Assembly (NCBI GenBank): GCA_947462425.1
Contig: CANHPI010000097.1
Span: forward strand, 1 to 8,491
DNA from: Bacteroidota bacterium
Lineage (GTDB): Bacteria > Bacteroidota > Bacteroidia > B-17B0 > B-17BO
DNA: 8,491 bases
Reading direction: 5' to 3'
In this document: in pieces, positions 6,417 through 8,491 of the stretch
Numbering within the stretch: position 1 is the stretch's first letter
Layout of the letters: every line of letters starts with the position of its first letter
Translations under genes and position numbers: made by a program
Notes under the pieces: generated by a model
Databases searched by the model: none
The model's input: the letters and a program-made list of their open reading frames with translations, nothing else
What the model was told of the DNA's origin: nothing

Positions 6417-7711
6417 TGAAACATAAGCTTTGGGCAACAATTAAAAAAGAAACTCTGATTTTGATTAGAGATAAAATAGGCTTGTCTATTTTATTTATCA
6501 TGCCTATGATTTTAATTATAGTTATGACTTTAATTCAAGAATCAGCTTTTAAAACGATTAACGAAAAAGGCATTCCCATTGTTTTAGTTAACGATGATCA
6601 AGATACATTAGGACTTACCATTTACAAAGGGCTAAAAAATTCTTCGTTGTGTAATTTAACCGATTCGATTAATGGAAAACCGGCAACTTCAGAATCGGCA
6701 AGGGCGGCTGTAGCCAAAGGTAAGTTTTTAATTGGGATTGTAATTCCAAAAGGTGCCACGCAAGCAATTCGCGATAATGTTTCAGCCTTAGTAAATGAAA
6801 CGTTAGTAGTTGATACGATACCAACAGAAGCAGCTAACTTTAAAGCAGATTCAGTTGATATTGTTTTTTATATTGATCCTATCGCTAAAAAATCCTTCGT
6901 CACTTCCATTACGAGCTACATGCACGAATTTATCTCAACGGTAAAAACGCAGATTATGTTTCAAACATTTTCGGCACAAATAACAGAATTAATACCTAAT
7001 AACTTAGGCGCACCAAAAAACACCTATGCTAAATCTCAAATAATAAATTACAAAGAAGTTTTTGCTTCAAATTTAATTGGAGAAATTGCTCCTAATGCAG
7101 TTCAGCACAATGTTCCTGCGTGGACTATTTTTGCAATGTTTTTTATTGTGATTCCTTTAGCAGGTAGTATTATGAAAGAAAAAAAAGATGATAGTGTATT
7201 TAGATTGTATACCATTCCTACTTCCTATTTATTATTAATTAACGGAAAAATTATTGTGTACGTTATTGTATGTTTACTACAATTTTTATTGATGCTTTCA
7301 GTTGGCTTATATATTTTACCCATATTTGGGTTACCGGCTTTACAACTAGGTAATAGTTTATTAGGCGTTTTGATAGTGGCAGTATCGGTATCATTTGCTG
7401 CAACTGGATATGGCGTTATGGTAGGAACTTTAGCATCAAGCGAACAACAAGGCGCCATCATGGGGTCATTATCAATATTATTATTGTCGGCCTTGGGTGG
7501 CATTTGGGTGCCAACTTATGTGATGCCACAAATTATGCGCGATATTAGCTCAGTAATACCTTTAAACTGGGCATTAGAAGGGTTTTATAAATTATTTTTC
7601 AGAGGCGCTACTGTGTCGGGTATAATATTAGATTCGTTAAAACTAATATTATTTTTTATTGCTACAATGAGTGTTTCTTCAATCATAAATAGATTGAAAC
7701 GTAAAGTATAA
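6416..7711 (+). CDS. ABC-2 type transporter permease
   Basis: A 431-residue membrane subunit paired with the preceding ATPase. One N-terminal membrane helix (about 22-41) is followed by a large, mostly soluble domain (about 42-233) expected outside the cytoplasmic membrane. Five C-terminal helices follow at roughly 235-252, 276-300, 314-338, 345-365 and 402-425. The segment between the last two (GGIWVPTYVMP, then IPLNWALEGFYKLFFRG) is typical of the ABC2_membrane family (YhhJ/YbhS/DrrB/NatB-like). A single permease gene implies a homodimer with two ATPase copies. No outer-membrane factor or membrane-fusion gene is adjacent, so the substrate and route are undetermined. A basic cytoplasmic tail (RLKRKV) ends the protein. 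The start overlaps the upstream stop codon. Confidence 0.9.
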   Translation: MKHKLWATIKKETLILIRDKIGLSILFIMPMILIIVMTLIQESAFKTINEKGIPIVLVNDDQDTLGLTIYKGLKNSSLCNLTDSINGKPATSESARAAVAKGKFLIGIVIPKGATQAIRDNVSALVNETLVVDTIPTEAANFKADSVDIVFYIDPIAKKSFVTSITSYMHEFISTVKTQIMFQTFSAQITELIPNNLGAPKNTYAKSQIINYKEVFASNLIGEIAPNAVQHNVPAWTIFAMFFIVIPLAGSIMKEKKDDSVFRLYTIPTSYLLLINGKIIVYVIVCLLQFLLMLSVGLYILPIFGLPALQLGNSLLGVLIVAVSVSFAATGYGVMVGTLASSEQQGAIMGSLSILLLSALGGIWVPTYVMPQIMRDISSVIPLNWALEGFYKLFFRGATVSGIILDSLKLILFFIATMSVSSIINRLKRKV

Positions 7712-7746
7712 TTATTTAATTTTACTTCAATATTCTGCTAAGCGAA

Positions 7747-7785
7747 TTAAAAATAATTCCTTTAATACAATCACGTTAAAGGAAT
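7747..7785 (-). terminator. Intrinsic terminator of the crtZ transcript
   Basis: Arms ATTCCTTTAA (7756-7765) and TTAAAGGAAT (7776-7785) are perfectly complementary over 10 bases with a 10-base loop. Read leftward, the stem is followed by TATTTTTAA (7755-7747), a good T-tract for the crtZ mRNA. Read rightward it is followed by ATAAAAAATG-like A-rich sequence, so it is a poorer terminator for the ABC operon, though the hairpin may still stabilise that mRNA's 3' end. Confidence 0.7.
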
Positions 7786-7803
7786 AAAAAATGAGATCAA
7801 CTA

Positions 7804-8241
7804 TTAGGTAATATATTTTTTATTAACTATTAAAAAACCAAAAGATTCTCCATCTTCTTTTCCTAAATGTTTATGATGAATTTTATGAGCTCTTCTTAGG
7901 TTCTTAACATATTTTCCATCTAAATTCCTAAACCACTTAATGCGTTGATGAATTATAATATCATGAACAATAAAATATGCAATGCCATAAGCCGTCATCC
8001 CTGCTCCTATTAAAACAGAAATTGGACTATTATACATGATGCCAAGCATAATAAATAGCCAACTAGGAATAGCAAAAATAATTGAAAACCAATCATTTTT
8101 TTCTAACAATTGCGTTCTTGTTTCGTGGTGACTTTTATGAAGTGACCATAGAAAGCCATGCATAATATACTTATGCGTAAACCAAGCAACAAACTCCATC
8201 CCGAAAAACGAGATTAAAAAAATGACAACATATACTATCAT
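7804..8241 (-). CDS. crtZ: Beta-carotene 3-hydroxylase (CrtZ-type fatty acid hydroxylase superfamily)
   Basis: A 145-residue membrane diiron hydroxylase that adds 3-hydroxyl groups to the beta rings of beta-carotene, giving zeaxanthin. The histidine clusters that bind the iron pair are all present: HKYIMH (23-28), HKSHH (35-39), HDIIIH (93-98) and HKIHH (119-123). The flanking blocks LEKNDWFSIIFAIPS (46-60), GAGMTAYGIAYFIVHD (79-94) and SFGFL (133-137) match the bacterial CrtZ pattern. Hydrophobic helices lie at about 2-18, 52-70 and 75-93. Length is normal for the family. The ATG at 8241 lies 19 bases after the upstream enoyl-CoA hydratase stop, so the two are probably co-transcribed. No other carotenoid gene (crtB, crtI, crtY) is inside the window. 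A terminator follows. Confidence 0.92.
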   Translation of the reverse strand: MIVYVVIFLISFFGMEFVAWFTHKYIMHGFLWSLHKSHHETRTQLLEKNDWFSIIFAIPSWLFIMLGIMYNSPISVLIGAGMTAYGIAYFIVHDIIIHQRIKWFRNLDGKYVKNLRRAHKIHHKHLGKEDGESFGFLIVNKKYIT

Positions 8242-8260
8242 GAATACAATAACAAAATAA

Positions 8261-8491
8261 TTATGATTTTTGTTTAAACTTATTTATAGCATTTACAGTG
8301 AACTCTGATAAAACTAAAGTACCACTCATTTTTGCACGTTCAATTAATAATGTATCCCAATTTTCAGTTCCTTCCCACATTGCTTTTTTAAGCATCATCA
8401 TAGCTTCAGGATTGCTGCTAGCTAATTTTTGAGCTAAAGTTTGGGTACTTTTATCCATATCTGTAATACTTGAAAAAACCTCAGCATATAA
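8261..8491 (-). CDS. Enoyl-CoA hydratase/isomerase family protein, C-terminal fragment
   Basis: The last 76 residues and stop codon of a leftward gene that runs off the right edge. The frame stays open through 8491 (LYAEVFSSITDMDKST at the edge), so the methionine at 8458 is internal and not a start. The block NPEAMMMLKKAMWEG, followed by NWDTLL, ERAKMSG and LVLSEF, resembles the C-terminal helical trimerisation segment of crotonase-fold enoyl-CoA hydratases of Bacteroidota. Catalytic glutamates and the oxyanion hole lie outside the window, so the exact reaction (2-enoyl-CoA hydration, methylglutaconyl-CoA hydration or isomerisation) cannot be told. It precedes crtZ by 19 bases in the same direction, probably in one transcript. 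Confidence 0.8.
   Translation of the reverse strand, partial: LYAEVFSSITDMDKSTQTLAQKLASSNPEAMMMLKKAMWEGTENWDTLLIERAKMSGTLVLSEFTVNAINKFKQKS

Noticed and set aside
7225..7503. 92-codon minus-strand frame inside the ABC permease
   Set aside because: It is antisense to conserved membrane helices of the permease, with no promoter or family resemblance.
8261..8458. Independent 65-residue gene starting at the ATG at 8458
   Set aside because: The frame is open to the window edge, and the residues match the C-terminal end of a longer crotonase-family protein, so this is a cut gene rather than a small one.

Overview
The window is AT-rich chromosomal DNA from a member of the Bacteroidota. Four things point there. 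The HU protein, the RNase E/G and the 29-residue basic protein all read like Bacteroidota versions. The clearest promoters match the phylum's -33 TTTG / -7 TAnnTTTG pattern. The start codons have A-rich upstream sequence rather than a Shine-Dalgarno motif. The PASTA protein fragment at the left edge resembles a Bacteroidota family. I cannot place it reliably below phylum. No tRNA, rRNA, CRISPR array, insertion sequence, phage gene or recognisable defence locus is present, and it reads as an ordinary core-genome segment.

Left part (1-3453): the 5' end of a leftward gene for a PASTA-domain membrane protein is cut by the window edge. A 300-base intergenic region with divergent promoters follows. 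A rightward group then runs HU-family DNA-binding protein, membrane-anchored TPR protein (stop and start overlap in TAATG), a 29-residue extremely basic protein resembling AURKAIP1/COX24-type ribosomal protein bS22, and ribonuclease G (rng). The group ends in a clear hairpin terminator. A second strong hairpin lies between the 29-residue gene and rng, so rng may be partly uncoupled or controlled at RNA level. The theme is nucleoid architecture, ribosome and RNA processing.

Middle (3497-5663): a leftward ClC-family chloride channel or transporter with two C-terminal CBS domains converges on rng. A 388-base non-coding region separates it from the next rightward operon.

Right part (5664-8491): an ABC-2 exporter pair (ATPase and permease, again overlapping in TAATG) runs rightward. 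Two leftward genes converge on it: crtZ (beta-carotene 3-hydroxylase) and, 19 bases upstream of crtZ, the C-terminal part of an enoyl-CoA hydratase/isomerase cut by the right edge. A hairpin terminator lies in the convergent gap.

The observations most worth a second look are the small bS22-like protein in the rng operon, the HU with isoleucine in place of the DNA-intercalating proline, the ClC with unusual residues at ion-coordinating positions, and the hairpin ahead of rng. None of these amounts to a clearly new biological system.
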